From Microbacterium sp. (GTDB lineage Bacteria; Actinomycetota; Actinomycetes; Actinomycetales; Microbacteriaceae): a DNA stretch of 7,166 nucleotides. Each line of letters begins with the position of its first letter. Position 1 is the stretch's first letter. The stretch lies in assembly GCA_003248845.1 (NCBI GenBank), contig QFPD01000115.1, positions 1 to 7,166 of the forward strand, written 5' to 3'. Made by a program: the position numbers and the translations under genes. Shown here piece after piece: positions 6,318 through 7,166 of this stretch. Below the pieces are notes generated by a model. That model did no database searches. It was not told the DNA's origin and was given only the letters and a program-made list of their open reading frames with translations.

Positions 6318-7166
6318 CGAGACTCCAATGTGTTCCGTGTACTGAATCTTCCAGGACGATGCCCGCCGCAGCGATCGCGTCGCGGATGCGGTCGGCGGCC
6401 GCCCAGTCCTTGTCGGCGCGCGCCTGCGCACGCTGCCCGATGAGCTCCTGTACGAGCGCGTCGAGCGCGCGCGTCTGATCGTCATCGGCGATGGAGCGCC
6501 ACTGCGGATCCTCTGGATTGAGACCGAGAAGTCCCGTCATGCGCCCGACCTCGACGAGAGCGCGCGCTGCGGCGTCCGTGTCGCCGGCATCCAGCGCCGC
6601 GTTGCCCGCGCGCACCGTCTCGTGGACGACCGCAAGCGCCTGGGGAACGCCCAGGTCGTCGTCGAGCGCCGCGGCGAACGACTCGGGCAGGTCGGCAGCC
6701 ACGAGCGGAGTCGCCGTGCCGAGCACACGCGCCGCGCGCTCCTGGAACGTGCGGATGCGTCCGAGGGCCGTCTCCGCTTCGGCGAACGTCGTCGGCGAGA
6801 TCTCGAGCGACGAGCGGTAGTGCGCAGCGGCGAGCGCGTACCGCACGACGAGTGGATCGTGGCGAGAGAGCACGTCGTGCGCGAGCAGGAAGTTGCCGAG
6901 CGACTTCGACATCTTCTGATCGCCGACCGTCACGAGGCCGTTGTGCATCCAGTACCGGGCGAACGCGTCGCCCGCCGCGGTCGACTGCGCGAGCTCGTTC
7001 TCGTGGTGCGGGAAGCGCAGGTCGAGACCGCCTCCGTGGATGTCGAACTCGGCGCCGAGATAACGCCGGCTCATGGCCGAGCACTCGATGTGCCACCCCG
7101 GTCGGCCGGGGCCCCACGGCGACGCCCAGACGGCATCCGCGGGCTCGCCGGGCTTCGCCGCCTTCC
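6307..7166 (-). CDS. cysS: Cysteinyl-tRNA synthetase (N-terminal part outside window)
   Basis: The 285 C-terminal residues of the class I synthetase that charges tRNA-Cys are present; the frame is open to the right edge. The missing start (roughly 180-190 residues judged from the usual length of about 470) would carry the HIGH motif. Visible features are [10 protein letters not shown], with the zinc-binding cysteine (HIEC at 7081-7092), the FPHHENE motif with zinc-ligand His and Glu (HHENE at 6994-7008), and the KMSKS loop (6901-6915). After these come the helical DALR-type and C-terminal tRNA-binding regions. The stretch [18 protein letters not shown] is that of CysRS rather than the mycothiol ligase MshC, a close relative in Actinobacteria. 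It is probably the first visible gene of an operon with rlmB and the Rossmann protein. The stop codon TAA at 6307-6309 lies inside rlmB. Confidence 0.96.
   Translation of the reverse strand, partial: KAAKPGEPADAVWASPWGPGRPGWHIECSAMSRRYLGAEFDIHGGGLDLRFPHHENELAQSTAAGDAFARYWMHNGLVTVGDQKMSKSLGNFLLAHDVLSRHDPLVVRYALAAAHYRSSLEISPTTFAEAETALGRIRTFQERAARVLGTATPLVAADLPESFAAALDDDLGVPQALAVVHETVRAGNAALDAGDTDAAARALVEVGRMTGLLGLNPEDPQWRSIADDDQTRALDALVQELIGQRAQARADKDWAAADRIRDAIAAAGIVLEDSVHGTHWSLDGR

Noticed and set aside
6307..7166. Mycothiol ligase MshC instead of CysRS
   Set aside because: The [18 protein letters not shown] and HIECSAM stretches and the C-terminal helical domain fit CysRS, and the rlmB neighbour is the usual CysRS context.

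Overview
This is a GC-rich window from a high-GC Gram-positive bacterium, most likely a Microbacterium-like member of the Microbacteriaceae. Four things point there. Codons are strongly biased to G/C in the third position. The tRNA gene does not encode its CCA end. The gene pair cysS-rlmB is adjacent, as is common in Actinobacteria. The protein families present (an MsiK-like sugar-import ATPase, a DUF4032 kinase-like protein, a DsbA-fold membrane protein) are typical of the group. It reads as ordinary chromosome: no transposase, integrase, CRISPR array, phage gene or toxin-antitoxin pair was seen.

Left part (1-1819, all minus strand): the beginning of a two-repeat YdcZ/DUF606 DMT-family membrane protein that runs off the left edge, a tRNA-Thr(UGU) gene, and a membrane-anchored thioredoxin/DsbA-fold protein that has lost its CXXC motif. 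A divergent intergenic region (1820-2106) follows. It holds a probable promoter with a perfect inverted repeat next to it, and a leader with three short hairpins.

Middle part (2107-4636, plus strand): a stand-alone MsiK/MalK-type ABC ATPase ending in a strong hairpin terminator, then a DUF4032 protein with kinase-like residues that appears to have its own promoter.

Right part (4667-7166, minus strand): reading leftward from the right edge, cysteinyl-tRNA synthetase (its N-terminal part is beyond the edge), the 23S rRNA 2'-O-methyltransferase RlmB (overlapping cysS by 11 nt), and a small NAD(P)-binding Rossmann protein. These look like one operon. It converges on the DUF4032 gene across a nested inverted repeat that may terminate transcription from both sides.

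Functionally the window mixes translation genes (tRNA-Thr, cysS, rlmB) with energy supply for sugar uptake (the MsiK-like ATPase) and several poorly characterised envelope or signalling proteins. I see no convincing new multi-gene system. The points most worth a second look are the redox-dead DsbA-fold protein, the operator-like palindrome plus structured leader of the ATPase gene, and the kinase-like DUF4032 protein beside it.
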